Assembly: GCF_947500325.1 (NCBI RefSeq)
Contig: NZ_CANMRQ010000014.1
Location: 33,989 to 97,988, forward strand
DNA from: an uncultured Lacinutrix sp.
Lineage (GTDB): Bacteria > Bacteroidota > Bacteroidia > Flavobacteriales > Flavobacteriaceae
Direction of reading: 5' to 3'
Length of the DNA stretch: 64,000 nt
Below, piece after piece: positions 54,826 to 63,970 of this stretch (the stretch's first letter is position 1; every line of letters begins with the position of its first letter). The notes beneath the pieces are model-generated. The model saw nothing but the letters and a program-made list of their open reading frames with translations, was not told the origin of the DNA and made no database searches. A program made the position numbers and the translations under genes.

Positions 54826-55383
54826 TTGAAAGAACTCATAATAAAATATAAGTCTGTAATAAAATTTATCCTTACATTTTTGTTGGTATATACTGTGCTT
54901 TCTTTTACTTATAAACTATATTTAGATAATTCAAATGACTCTGAATATTATCCAGATTTTATAACACATGTTGTTGCTAAGCAAACCAATACTTTAGTAA
55001 ATGTTTTTGGTTACGAATCTCAAGTAATTAAACATCCAGATGAACCTTCAATGAAAATGGTTGTACGAGGTAAATACTTAGCAAGAGTTATTGAAGGTTG
55101 TAATGCACTAAGTGTTATTATTTTATTTGTTTCGTTTATAATTGCTTTTAAAGGCGGATTGAAAAAAACGCTGCTTTTTATTTTGTTTGGGACCATTATT
55201 ATTTATTTGTCAAATATTATAAGAATTGCACTATTATCCATTGGTTTGTATCATTATCCACAATACACAGATTTAATGCATTCTGTTGTTTTTCCTTCTA
55301 TTATTTACGGATTGGTATTTGTACTTTGGATGCTTTGGGTAAATCGTTATTCTAACACAGGAAAGAATAATGGGACGTTATAA
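54826..55383 (+). CDS. xrtF: Exosortase family protein XrtF
   Basis: 185 residues beginning at a TTG (54826); no earlier ATG fits. Multi-helix membrane protein with the exosortase catalytic trio: Cys92 in VIEGCNALS, Arg133 in LSNIIRIALL and His152 in LMHSVVFP. XrtF is the flavobacterial exosortase, thought to cleave and sort exported proteins with a C-terminal anchor. Its substrate is not in the window. The next gene overlaps it by 14 nt and codes its usual partner. Confidence 0.9.
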   Translation: MKELIIKYKSVIKFILTFLLVYTVLSFTYKLYLDNSNDSEYYPDFITHVVAKQTNTLVNVFGYESQVIKHPDEPSMKMVVRGKYLARVIEGCNALSVIILFVSFIIAFKGGLKKTLLFILFGTIIIYLSNIIRIALLSIGLYHYPQYTDLMHSVVFPSIIYGLVFVLWMLWVNRYSNTGKNNGTL

Positions 55384-55801
55384 AAAAAATATATGGCTAG
55401 CTTTCCTTTTTGGATTACTAATTTTAATTAGGTTTTTTGAACATGAAATATTCTATGATCCTTATTTGAAGTTTTTTAATAAAGACTATCTCTATATAGA
55501 TTCGCCGCGTTTTGAACTATTAAAATTAGTAGTGTCTACAAGTCTTAGATTTTTAATTAATACTGCTATTTCATTAGTAATATTGTTTGTGTTTTTTAAG
55601 GATATCAGTATTGTGAAATTTTCAGTTCTAATCTATACGATAAGCTATATAATCTTACTTGTTTTGTTTTTATACTTTGTTATAAACCCTAAGCAGGAAG
55701 ATTATTATATGTTTTTTAATATTAGACGTTTTCTTATACAGCCAATTATGTTATTACTCTTATTGCCAGCTTTTTATTACCAAAGAAAAGGTGCCAAATA
55801 A
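55370..55801 (+). CDS. Exosortase F system-associated membrane protein
   Basis: 143 residues with four helices (IWLAFLFGLLILIRFFE, FLINTAISLVILFVFF, LIYTISYIILLVLFLYFVI, LIQPIMLLLLLPAFYY). The pattern FEHEIFYDPYLKFFNKDY and the C-terminal FYMFFNIRRFLIQP-like region are those of the conserved protein that always follows xrtF. Function in the system is not established; the 14-nt overlap indicates coupled translation. Confidence 0.85.
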   Translation: MGRYKKNIWLAFLFGLLILIRFFEHEIFYDPYLKFFNKDYLYIDSPRFELLKLVVSTSLRFLINTAISLVILFVFFKDISIVKFSVLIYTISYIILLVLFLYFVINPKQEDYYMFFNIRRFLIQPIMLLLLLPAFYYQRKGAK

Positions 55802-55845
55802 ACGTTAAAGAAGTTTTTGAAAGAGAATAGTATTTCTTTTTTTTG

Positions 55846-55853
55846 TAATTTTG
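55846..55853 (+). promoter_or_regulatory. -7 box before the metal operon
   Basis: TAATTTTG fits TAnnTTTG. Only 4 nt lie between it and the GTG start at 55858; the best TTTG (55816-55819) is 26 nt upstream, a little too far. Confidence 0.4.
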
Positions 55854-55857
55854 TAAT

Positions 55858-56271
55858 GTGAAAACAAAGGTATTACATAGCGTTTTTTCTGTAACAATGA
55901 CTTTTTTAGTGTTGTTTTCAACATTATCTTTTACTGTTGAGTCGCATTATTGTGGCCCTACATTAATAGATGTGTCTATATTTACTGAAGTTGAGAAATG
56001 TACAATGGAAGCTTTTGAAAAAGAGCAAGAACGTATTACAAAAAAGAGTTGTTGTAAAGATGAAGTAGAAGTTGTCGAAGGCCAAAAGGAATTAAAACAA
56101 AATAATTTTGATGACTTAAACTTTAATCAGCAGTTAGTTTTTACCTCTTTTTTATACTCTTATATTAATCTATATGAGAGTTTGCCTAAACAAACTATAC
56201 CACACAAAGATTATTCACCTCCAAACCTCATTATAGATATACAGGTTTTAGATGAAACTTTCTTGATTTGA
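55858..56271 (+). CDS. HYC_CC_PP family exported protein
   Basis: 137 residues from a GTG start. Signal peptide (about 1-28), then the three marks of the family in order: SHYCG (30-34), KKSCCKDE and SPPNL near the C-terminus. Family members stand next to metal-transport genes; the cysteines suggest metal binding in the periplasm. First of four genes that read in the same direction to 59646. Confidence 0.82.
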   Translation: MKTKVLHSVFSVTMTFLVLFSTLSFTVESHYCGPTLIDVSIFTEVEKCTMEAFEKEQERITKKSCCKDEVEVVEGQKELKQNNFDDLNFNQQLVFTSFLYSYINLYESLPKQTIPHKDYSPPNLIIDIQVLDETFLI

Positions 56272-56341
56272 TTTATTATTTCTTTTTCATTTCCGCGTAG
56301 ACGGAATCTTAAATTAAGAATTAATAAATTAAAAAATATTC

Positions 56342-57055
56342 ATGATACATAAATATACAGTTACAGGTATGACCTGTAATGGTTGTAAGGCATCAGTTGA
56401 AAAACATTTGAATGCTTTAGATAATGTAATAGATACTTCGGTTGACTTAAGTGAAGCAGAAGCGATTATTAAAATGTCTCAATACATTTCAATTGAAAAA
56501 TTACAAAAAGGATTACCAGAAAAATTTTCTATTTCTGAAAAACAGATTCACAAACAATCTATAAAAGAAGAAAAAAACAACCTCCAACAATTAAAACCAT
56601 TATTTATAATTTTCGGTTATATTAGTATGGCTTCAGTTTTACTGCATTATGAAAATTGGGATTGGAATAGCTTTATGCTCGATTTTATGGGGCTGTTTTA
56701 TATTGTATTTAGTTTTTTTAAAATTATAGATATAAAAGGGTTTTCAGAATCTTTTAAAATGTATGATCCATTGGCTAATACGATTCCGTTGTATGCTAAA
56801 ATATACTCTTTTATAGAACTAATTTTAGGGCTATTATTTTTAATGAGAATTCAAATTCCTATTGCTTTAATAGCTACTATTATTATTCTAGGAATAACTA
56901 CTATTGGAGTAACAAAAGCGCTTTTAGACAAAAAAGTAATACAATGTGCTTGCTTAGGTACTGCTTTGAAATTACCAATGACCAAGGCCACTTTTATTGA
57001 AAATAGTATTATGATAATTATGGCAATTATTATGCTAATTAAAATGTATATATAA
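56342..57055 (+). CDS. Heavy-metal-associated domain fused to MauE/DoxX-like membrane domain
   Basis: 237 residues. Residues 1-68 are an HMA ferredoxin-like domain with GMTCNGC (Cys12, Cys15). After a polar linker come four or five helices (IIFGYISMASVLLHY, DFMGLFYIVFSFFKIID, YSFIELILGLLFLMRI, ALIATIIILGITTIGVTKALL) with a Cys pair in KVIQCACLGT. MauE-type proteins help with disulfide or metal transfer. Stop overlaps the next ATG by one base (TAATG), so translation is coupled to the receptor gene. Confidence 0.85.
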   Translation: MIHKYTVTGMTCNGCKASVEKHLNALDNVIDTSVDLSEAEAIIKMSQYISIEKLQKGLPEKFSISEKQIHKQSIKEEKNNLQQLKPLFIIFGYISMASVLLHYENWDWNSFMLDFMGLFYIVFSFFKIIDIKGFSESFKMYDPLANTIPLYAKIYSFIELILGLLFLMRIQIPIALIATIIILGITTIGVTKALLDKKVIQCACLGTALKLPMTKATFIENSIMIIMAIIMLIKMYI

Positions 57056-59283
57056 TGAAGAGATTGATATACATATTTGTGTTGTTACCTTTTTTGGGGC
57101 TAACACAAACGCAGTTAAAAGGAGTGGTTTTTGAAGATGAAAATAAGCAAATAGAACTACCAGGAGCCAATGTTTATTGGTTAAATACAACAATTGGTGC
57201 GGTTACAGATCTTGATGGGAAATTCTCTTTGCCTTATAAAGAGGAATATAAGACTTTAATTATTAGTTATGTTGGTTACAAAACGGATACAATAACAGTA
57301 GCTGAGAATAAATATATAAAGCATAGTTTAAAACCGACAAGTACTTTAGATGAAGTGAGTATTACTTCTAGAAAACAAGCGACTGCCAAGTCGTATTTAC
57401 AAGCGCAAAATGTTCTTACCATTAATAGTGATGAATTATTAAAAGCTGCTTGTTGTAACCTTTCTGAAAGTTTTGAAACCAATCCTTCTATCGATGTTAA
57501 TTTTGCAGATGCTGTTACAGGTACAAGACAAATAAAAATGTTAGGTTTAACGAGTCCATACTTATTAATTGCGACAGAAAATATCCCATCAATTAGAGGC
57601 GCATCTCAAGCTTTTGGGTTAAGTTTTATTCCTGGTACTTGGGTAGAAAGTATTCAAATAACTAAAGGAGCAGGAAGTGTTGTTAATGGGTATGAAAGTA
57701 TTGCTGGGCAAATAAATGCAGAATTAGTAAAACCAAGTAAAGATAATAAGCTGTTTATAAATGCTTATGGAGCGGCAAATGGTAGATTAGAGTTAAATAC
57801 GCATATAAATACTAAGGTTAGCGATAAATGGGATACTGGGTTGTATTTACATGGTAATTCTAGAACACAGAAGTTTGATAGAAATAACGATTTGTTTTTA
57901 GATATTCCATTAGCAAAACAAGTAAATGTTATGAACCGTTGGCAGTATACAAACCCTGAAAAAGGTTTTGTAAGTTTTATTAATTTGAAATACTTAAATG
58001 ATCAAAAACAAGCAGGTCAAATTGATTTTAATCCTAAGAGAGATAAAGGCACAACTAATTTTTGGGGAAGTGAAATTGATACCGAGCGTTATGAAGTTTC
58101 TGCTAAGTTGGGCTATGTTAATTCAGAATTGCCTTGGCAAAGTTTAGGTGTTCAAAGTGCTTTTAGTAGCCATAGACAAGAATCTTATTTTGGTTTAAAT
58201 CTATATAATATTAAACATAATAGTTTATATGCCAATGTGATATATAATTCTATAATTAGTGATTCAAGACATAAAGTAAAAACAGGAATAAGTTACACCT
58301 ATGATAATTATAAGGAATTAGTTAATGCTTCAGATTTTAATAGAAATGAAAATGCTATTGGAGCTTTTTTTGAATACAACTTTGATAATTTAGATAAGCT
58401 TAATTTAACTGCAGGAGTAAGATTAGATCATCATAACTTATTAGGCACATTTGTTACACCTCGTATACATGCAAGATATACAGCCTGGGAAAAGGGCGTG
58501 TTTAGAGCTTCTGTTGGAAGAGGAAAACGCAGTGCAAATATTTTTGCTGAAAATCAAAAGTTATTCTCAACATCGAGATCAATAAATATTTTAGATACTG
58601 AAGGTAGAATATATGGTTTAGATCCAGAAATTGCATGGAACTATGGTGTCTCTTTTTTACAAGGATTTAGATTGTTTGATAGAAAAGGAGATGTAACAGT
58701 AGATTTTTATCGTACTAATTTTAAAAATCAAGTTGTTGTAGATTATGAAAATGCTCAAGAAGTAAACTTTTATAATTTAGAAGGAGACAGTTATGCTAAT
58801 AGTTTACAAATTGAATTTAATTATGAGCTTTTCGAACATTTAGATATGCGTTTAGCTTATAAAAATTATGATGTAAAAACGAAGTATAATTCTGGTAAAT
58901 TAGAAAAACCATTAACACCTAAACATCGGTTTTTTGCTAATCTATCCTATGAGACAGATATTCGAAATAATTCTCAATGGAAATTTGATGCTACCTATAA
59001 TTGGTTAGGTGCTCAACGGTTTTCTTCAACAGAGGGAAACCCTGTAGAATTACAGTTGCCAGAGTATTCTCCTAATATAAGTACATTAAATGCTCAGGTA
59101 ACAAAAGTGTTTTCACCAAAATTTGAAGTATATTTAGGAACAGAAAATTTAACTAATACAAAACAAAACAATCCTATTTTAGGAGCTAATGATCCATTTG
59201 GCTCAAGTTTTGATAGTACGTTTGTATATGGGCCAATTTTTGGAACAAGTTATTATACAGGATTAAGATTTAAATTAAAATAA
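57055..59283 (+). CDS. TonB-dependent outer-membrane receptor, metal-operon type
   Basis: 742 residues. Signal peptide (LPFLGLTQT), a carboxypeptidase-like domain (20-90: LKGVVFEDENKQIELPGANV), a plug with the unusual double cysteine AACCNLSESFETNPSI (Cys133-Cys134) and ITKGAGSVVNGYESIAGQIN, then a 22-strand barrel ending FGTSYYTGLRFKLK. It imports a bulky substrate through the outer membrane. Because HMA proteins flank it, a copper- or other metal-chelate is likely; the plug cysteines support this. Confidence 0.9.
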   Translation: MKRLIYIFVLLPFLGLTQTQLKGVVFEDENKQIELPGANVYWLNTTIGAVTDLDGKFSLPYKEEYKTLIISYVGYKTDTITVAENKYIKHSLKPTSTLDEVSITSRKQATAKSYLQAQNVLTINSDELLKAACCNLSESFETNPSIDVNFADAVTGTRQIKMLGLTSPYLLIATENIPSIRGASQAFGLSFIPGTWVESIQITKGAGSVVNGYESIAGQINAELVKPSKDNKLFINAYGAANGRLELNTHINTKVSDKWDTGLYLHGNSRTQKFDRNNDLFLDIPLAKQVNVMNRWQYTNPEKGFVSFINLKYLNDQKQAGQIDFNPKRDKGTTNFWGSEIDTERYEVSAKLGYVNSELPWQSLGVQSAFSSHRQESYFGLNLYNIKHNSLYANVIYNSIISDSRHKVKTGISYTYDNYKELVNASDFNRNENAIGAFFEYNFDNLDKLNLTAGVRLDHHNLLGTFVTPRIHARYTAWEKGVFRASVGRGKRSANIFAENQKLFSTSRSINILDTEGRIYGLDPEIAWNYGVSFLQGFRLFDRKGDVTVDFYRTNFKNQVVVDYENAQEVNFYNLEGDSYANSLQIEFNYELFEHLDMRLAYKNYDVKTKYNSGKLEKPLTPKHRFFANLSYETDIRNNSQWKFDATYNWLGAQRFSSTEGNPVELQLPEYSPNISTLNAQVTKVFSPKFEVYLGTENLTNTKQNNPILGANDPFGSSFDSTFVYGPIFGTSYYTGLRFKLK

Positions 59284-59289
59284 TATAAA

Positions 59290-59646
59290 ATGAAAAAATC
59301 AATAATATTAGTATTTGTAATACTTTTAAGCGTAACTGCATTTTCGCAAAATAAAAATGCAAAAGCATCAATAGAAGTTGATGGCGTTTGTATGATGTGT
59401 AAAAAGCGTATTGAGAAAGCGAGTTTAAATACAAAAGGAGTGAAATCTGCAATTTGGAACATTGAAACACATGAACTCAAGTTAATATATGATGAGCGTA
59501 AAACAAATCTTGACCTTATTAGAAAAAAGATAACATCAGTAGGTCATGATACTAAAACACTTAAGGCAACAGATGAAGCTTATAATACTGTTCATCCTTG
59601 TTGTAAATATAGAGATGAAGAAATAATAGAAGATCATAAGAATTAA
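59290..59646 (+). CDS. Exported heavy-metal-associated domain protein
   Basis: 118 residues with signal peptide (1-20). HMA fold with metal-binding CMMC (Cys34, Cys37) inside VDGVCMMCKKRIEKA and a second cysteine pair HPCCKYRDEE near the C-terminus. Probably a periplasmic metal carrier for the receptor coded 6 nt upstream. Confidence 0.87.
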   Translation: MKKSIILVFVILLSVTAFSQNKNAKASIEVDGVCMMCKKRIEKASLNTKGVKSAIWNIETHELKLIYDERKTNLDLIRKKITSVGHDTKTLKATDEAYNTVHPCCKYRDEEIIEDHKN

Positions 59647-59687
59647 AGTCTTGTAGTGTAGAATATTACATTCTTAAAGAATAGCGT

Positions 59688-59726
59688 AAAAAGCAGTATT
59701 TTTAAAACATAAAAATGCTGTTTTTT
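59688..59726. terminator. Terminator of the metal operon
   Basis: A 16-bp stem AAAAAGCAGTATTTTT / AAAAATGCTGTTTTTT with two G-U pairs and a 7-nt loop, followed by U. It lies 41 nt after the last gene. Between here and 60010 no ORF is seen. Confidence 0.7.
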
Positions 59727-59855
59727 GCATTTTATCTATGATTTTATATAATAAACCGAATAATATTTAATATAGAGTTGTTTGGTTAATTTTATTCACC
59801 TTGATTATAAGTGTGTTAACAGTTATTTAAACTGGTTTTTTTGCATTTATGTGTA

Positions 59856-59884
59856 TTTTGTCTGATATATATGCGTTTCGTCTA
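59856..59884 (+). promoter_or_regulatory. TTTCGTCTA-type direct-repeat site before the LamG gene
   Basis: TTTTGTCTG (59856-59864) and TTTCGTCTA (59876-59884), offset 20 nt, with TATGCG between. A TTTGC box follows 54 nt later (59939-59943). The same layout lies at 14352-14380, with the TTTGC 52 nt on. Confidence 0.4.
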
Positions 59885-60010
59885 TAAAAATAATTTCATA
59901 AAGTAATATTCCCCTACATTAGCTTTTCAATATGTTACTTTGCTTAAAATAACCTATTTAACCTAATATTAATTAGAAGTAAAATATTGACCCGCAAATC
60001 AATTTAACCT

Positions 60011-63000
60011 ATGAAAAAATCTACCTTTTTTTCGCATGTACTAGTATGTACAATTTCTATATTTTTTTCTATACACTCTTTTGCTCAAGTAGCAGATTTC
60101 GATAATGATGGTATTACAGATTATCGTGATGTGGATGATGATAATGATGGTATAAGAGATACAGTAGAATGTCCGGCAATTTCAGGAGCAGCTTCTCCAG
60201 AATCTGATGAGATATCATGGTCAAAGTATGGTTATGATGTTTATACTATTGGAGCTAATACAAATGGCTTAGGCTATCAGGAATCTGGATTTGAAGAAGC
60301 AGTGTATGCTAAAGGGCAACCATTAACAGTGTTAAATGGTAGTTCAGATTATAGTTTTCCTGCCTCATCATGGGTAGCAGGATCTGCGACTAGTAGTATA
60401 GGTACATTTGCTAATGGGACTATGGACTTTGAGCATAATTATCTATATAGAGCTTTCGAAATACATCAATTTAGAACAACAACCTCTGGCGGTTTTACTT
60501 CCGGTGGAGGAACAGATTATGGGGTATATGTTTATCCTGAAGTTGGTGCGCAAGTGGGCGATTATTATACGGTTAATGTTAATTTTACTGAGCCTGTTGG
60601 GTCTTTTAGTTTTGATTTTGTCGATGCTTTCGATACAAATCCTGATGCTTCAACAATGAATTATGAAGTTTATGCAGATGGCAATTTAATTGCATATTTT
60701 AGTGGTACATATATTGGTGATGATGCTACTGGCAATGTAAATCTGTATGATGCAGATGGTGTTTTGCAAGGTGCTGTATCTATGGGGCAAAATATAGAAA
60801 ACACAATAGGTTTTGTAACAGACGATCCCGTAACTACTGTATCAATACGACATATAGTTACTGCTGGTGGTTTAGCTGCTGCTACGCACGATCCTCATGG
60901 TTTAGATACCTTTGCTTATAGTTTTATATGTCAAGCACAAGTGGATATTGATGTAGATAATGATGGTATACCAGATAATATTGAGGCACAATCTACAGCA
61001 GCTTATATAGTGCCAAGTGGTAGTGTGAGAACAACAGGTGGAAATATTGGTATGTGGACCAATTATGGAGCAGGAGTTACGCCAATAAACTCTTTTGGAG
61101 CTGATGCTCCAGATTATTTAGATACAGATACAGATGATGATGGTATTTTAGATATTGATGAAAATGGACAATCTAGTACACTTAGTGGTAATGATACTGA
61201 TAAAGATGGTTTAGATGATAATCTTGATTTTGTTAATGCTTCCTTTGATACTAATGATGAGGTTTCTGTTGGGGATTTAGCAGATAGAATTAACTCTTTT
61301 GGAGATTTTGATGGAGATGCTGCTACAGGTGGAGATTTAGATTTTAGAGATGCTAGTTCTTCTGTAAGCGGAGACTATACAATAGATTTTGATGGTGTAG
61401 ATGATTATGTTATAGCAGCGAGTTTACAATTAAGCGGTTGGCAAAATGCTACTATGATGGCATGGGTGAAACTGGATGCAACTTTTAACTCAGAAGGATA
61501 TATTTTTGGACAGGATATGTTTAAAATATGGGTTGATGCTTCTGGAGGTGTACAAGCTAGTATTATAAAAGATGGAAGTCCTACTTCGTATAGTTTATCT
61601 GCTTCAGCTCTAACTAAAAATGAATGGCATCACGTGACATTATCTTTTTCTGGTATTACTGGAGATTTTAAATTATATGTTGATGGTGAATTAGAAAATA
61701 ATAGTTCTATTTCTTCAGGAATGATATCTACTACAGCTACATACACAAATCCTGATTTCTCTATTGGAAGATCTGAGAGGTTTGGAAATTCGTATTTTAA
61801 AGGCGCTATAGATGAAGTTAGAATATTTAATGTTGAGCTAACTGAGAGTCAGATACAACAAATGGTGTATCAAGAAATAGAAGAAAATAGTTCTAATGTT
61901 AAGGGAGGTTCTGTTCCAAAAGATATAGCAGATGTCATTACGGATAGTAAAATAAGCTGGGCTAATCTACAAGCTTATTTTCCAATGACCACTATCTCTA
62001 ATAACATAACCAATGATGAATCATTATATTCTAATAATGCAACATTATTCAATATTGAGTCAATGCAAGGGCAAACCGCTCCAATGCCCTATACTGCAAA
62101 TAATACAGGAAATTGGACTACACAAGGAACATGGGAGCATGGTAATGTGTGGGATATTGAAAACTTACCAAATAAAGATTGGGCAATTGTTCAAGTAAGT
62201 AATAATGCAGAAGTATCAACTACCGCAAGTCATAATATAATGGGGTTAATTGTTGATGCTGGAGCAGAGCTAAAAGTTCAAAGCAATCAATTACTTTACA
62301 ATACTAATTATTTAGAATTAGATGGAACAATTGATTTAGAAGGTGATTCGCAATTGATACAAAATGAAAAAAGTGATTTAGCGCTTACTAGTGCAGGGAA
62401 AATACTAAGACGCCAGCAAGGTCAAAGTAGTTTTCATAGATATAATTTTTGGAGCTCACCAGTTAGTACACAAAGTGCATCATCAAATAACTTAGGGTTT
62501 AGGTTAGATATGCTTAAGGATGGTAGTGGAAATATACAGTTTACTACAAGTAATAATCCAACTGCTACAACACCAGCTTCTATTAGTACAAATTGGACGT
62601 ATACATTTCAAAATAATATAGATTATTATGATTGGAATCATATAACGCAATCGACTTTAATAGATTCTGGAGTTGGGTATACTCAAAAAGGAACAGGGCA
62701 ATCTACTCAATTTATATTTGAAGGAAAGCCTAATAATGGAGATATTGATATAGTAGCAGTAGATAACGGAGGTGCGGGTTCAGTAGAAGGAACAACAAAA
62801 ACAGAGTATTTGTTAGGAAACCCTTATCCATCTGCAATAGATGTGCATGAATTTATAGATGATAATGCTTCGGTTATTGGCGGAGAGATATATTTTTGGG
62901 AACAATGGGCAGGAGATACTCATGTTGCCGAAGATTATCAAGGTGGTTATGCAATGGTTAATAAAACAGCTGGAGTTAGAGCATATCAACATTTAGGTGA

Positions 63001-63901
63001 ATTTGGTAATAACGGTTCTCAAGATGGAACTAAAACACCATCAAGATACATACCTGTAGGTCAAGGTTTCTTTACAGAAATAGAAAATAAAGGTACTGTT
63101 ATATTTAGAAATGATCAGAGGATTTTTAAGAAGGAAGCTGATGCAGATGGGACATATGCTAATGGATCTGTATTTCTTAGAACTGGGAACGATTCAAATG
63201 AAACAAACGAAGATTTAATTCAAAAAATAAGATTACAATTTACTGTGTCTAATGGTTTAAGCCGTGAATTGGTTTTAGGGTTTAGTAATCAAACAACAGA
63301 TGGTTTTGACTATGGATATGATTCAAATATTAATGATTTTAACCCTAATGACCTAGCTACAATACTTAATGGAGATAAGTACATTATACAAGCTTTCTCT
63401 CCAATTACTATAGATAAAGAAGTGGATTTAGTATTAAACAGTGATTCTAACTTTAATTATAGTATTTCACTAGCAGGATTAGAAAATATTAACGAGTCAC
63501 AGGCCTTGTACTTGTGGGATACTCAAGAAAATGTATACCACGATTTAAGAGAGAGCGGTGATTATAATTTTACAGCAGATGCAGGAGAAGATGCTACTCG
63601 TTTTAAGGTCGTGTTTAATAATGGATCTACATTAAGTACAGAAGATGATTTTGAATTAGAAAATGTTTTAATCTATGCAAATAATATTGAAGATAATATT
63701 TATATCAAGGGATTAAAAGACGATGTGAAATCTATTAATTTAATTAATATGTTAGGTCAGAATGTGATGACCTTACATGATCAAACAATCCAACAATTAA
63801 GTTCTGGAATATCAACAGTAAATTTAAGTTCGGGAGTTTATATTATAGACATGACTTTAGAAACTGGAAGCAAAATAATTAAGAAGATTACGCTTAATTA
63901 G
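60011..63901 (+). CDS. LamG-containing type IX secreted protein with calcium-binding repeats
   Basis: 1296 residues. Signal peptide (1-25, HSFAQ). Thrombospondin type 3-like acidic repeats (DFDNDGITDYRDVDDDNDGI at about 29-48, DVDNDGIPDN, DTDTDDDGILDIDENG) can bind calcium. Residues about 458-620 are a LamG/concanavalin-like domain (YTIDFDGVDDYV, EWHHVTLSFSG, FKGAIDEVRIFN). A central part (about 700-1200) is typical of large adhesins, and the C-terminus (LINMLGQNVMTL to SGVYIIDMTLETGSKIIKKITLN) is a type A sorting domain. A surface polysaccharide- or host-binding protein is likely. Confidence 0.88.
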   Translation: MKKSTFFSHVLVCTISIFFSIHSFAQVADFDNDGITDYRDVDDDNDGIRDTVECPAISGAASPESDEISWSKYGYDVYTIGANTNGLGYQESGFEEAVYAKGQPLTVLNGSSDYSFPASSWVAGSATSSIGTFANGTMDFEHNYLYRAFEIHQFRTTTSGGFTSGGGTDYGVYVYPEVGAQVGDYYTVNVNFTEPVGSFSFDFVDAFDTNPDASTMNYEVYADGNLIAYFSGTYIGDDATGNVNLYDADGVLQGAVSMGQNIENTIGFVTDDPVTTVSIRHIVTAGGLAAATHDPHGLDTFAYSFICQAQVDIDVDNDGIPDNIEAQSTAAYIVPSGSVRTTGGNIGMWTNYGAGVTPINSFGADAPDYLDTDTDDDGILDIDENGQSSTLSGNDTDKDGLDDNLDFVNASFDTNDEVSVGDLADRINSFGDFDGDAATGGDLDFRDASSSVSGDYTIDFDGVDDYVIAASLQLSGWQNATMMAWVKLDATFNSEGYIFGQDMFKIWVDASGGVQASIIKDGSPTSYSLSASALTKNEWHHVTLSFSGITGDFKLYVDGELENNSSISSGMISTTATYTNPDFSIGRSERFGNSYFKGAIDEVRIFNVELTESQIQQMVYQEIEENSSNVKGGSVPKDIADVITDSKISWANLQAYFPMTTISNNITNDESLYSNNATLFNIESMQGQTAPMPYTANNTGNWTTQGTWEHGNVWDIENLPNKDWAIVQVSNNAEVSTTASHNIMGLIVDAGAELKVQSNQLLYNTNYLELDGTIDLEGDSQLIQNEKSDLALTSAGKILRRQQGQSSFHRYNFWSSPVSTQSASSNNLGFRLDMLKDGSGNIQFTTSNNPTATTPASISTNWTYTFQNNIDYYDWNHITQSTLIDSGVGYTQKGTGQSTQFIFEGKPNNGDIDIVAVDNGGAGSVEGTTKTEYLLGNPYPSAIDVHEFIDDNASVIGGEIYFWEQWAGDTHVAEDYQGGYAMVNKTAGVRAYQHLGEFGNNGSQDGTKTPSRYIPVGQGFFTEIENKGTVIFRNDQRIFKKEADADGTYANGSVFLRTGNDSNETNEDLIQKIRLQFTVSNGLSRELVLGFSNQTTDGFDYGYDSNINDFNPNDLATILNGDKYIIQAFSPITIDKEVDLVLNSDSNFNYSISLAGLENINESQALYLWDTQENVYHDLRESGDYNFTADAGEDATRFKVVFNNGSTLSTEDDFELENVLIYANNIEDNIYIKGLKDDVKSINLINMLGQNVMTLHDQTIQQLSSGISTVNLSSGVYIIDMTLETGSKIIKKITLN

Positions 63902-63970
63902 ATTAAGTGTTACTTATAATAACTGAGTCGTCCTAAAATAGGTTGACAGATTATAAAATAATTAATTACT

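Noticed and set aside
55816..55853. TTTG (55816-55819) as -33 element for the metal operon
   Set aside because: 26 nt from the -7 box, outside the 17-23 nt range.
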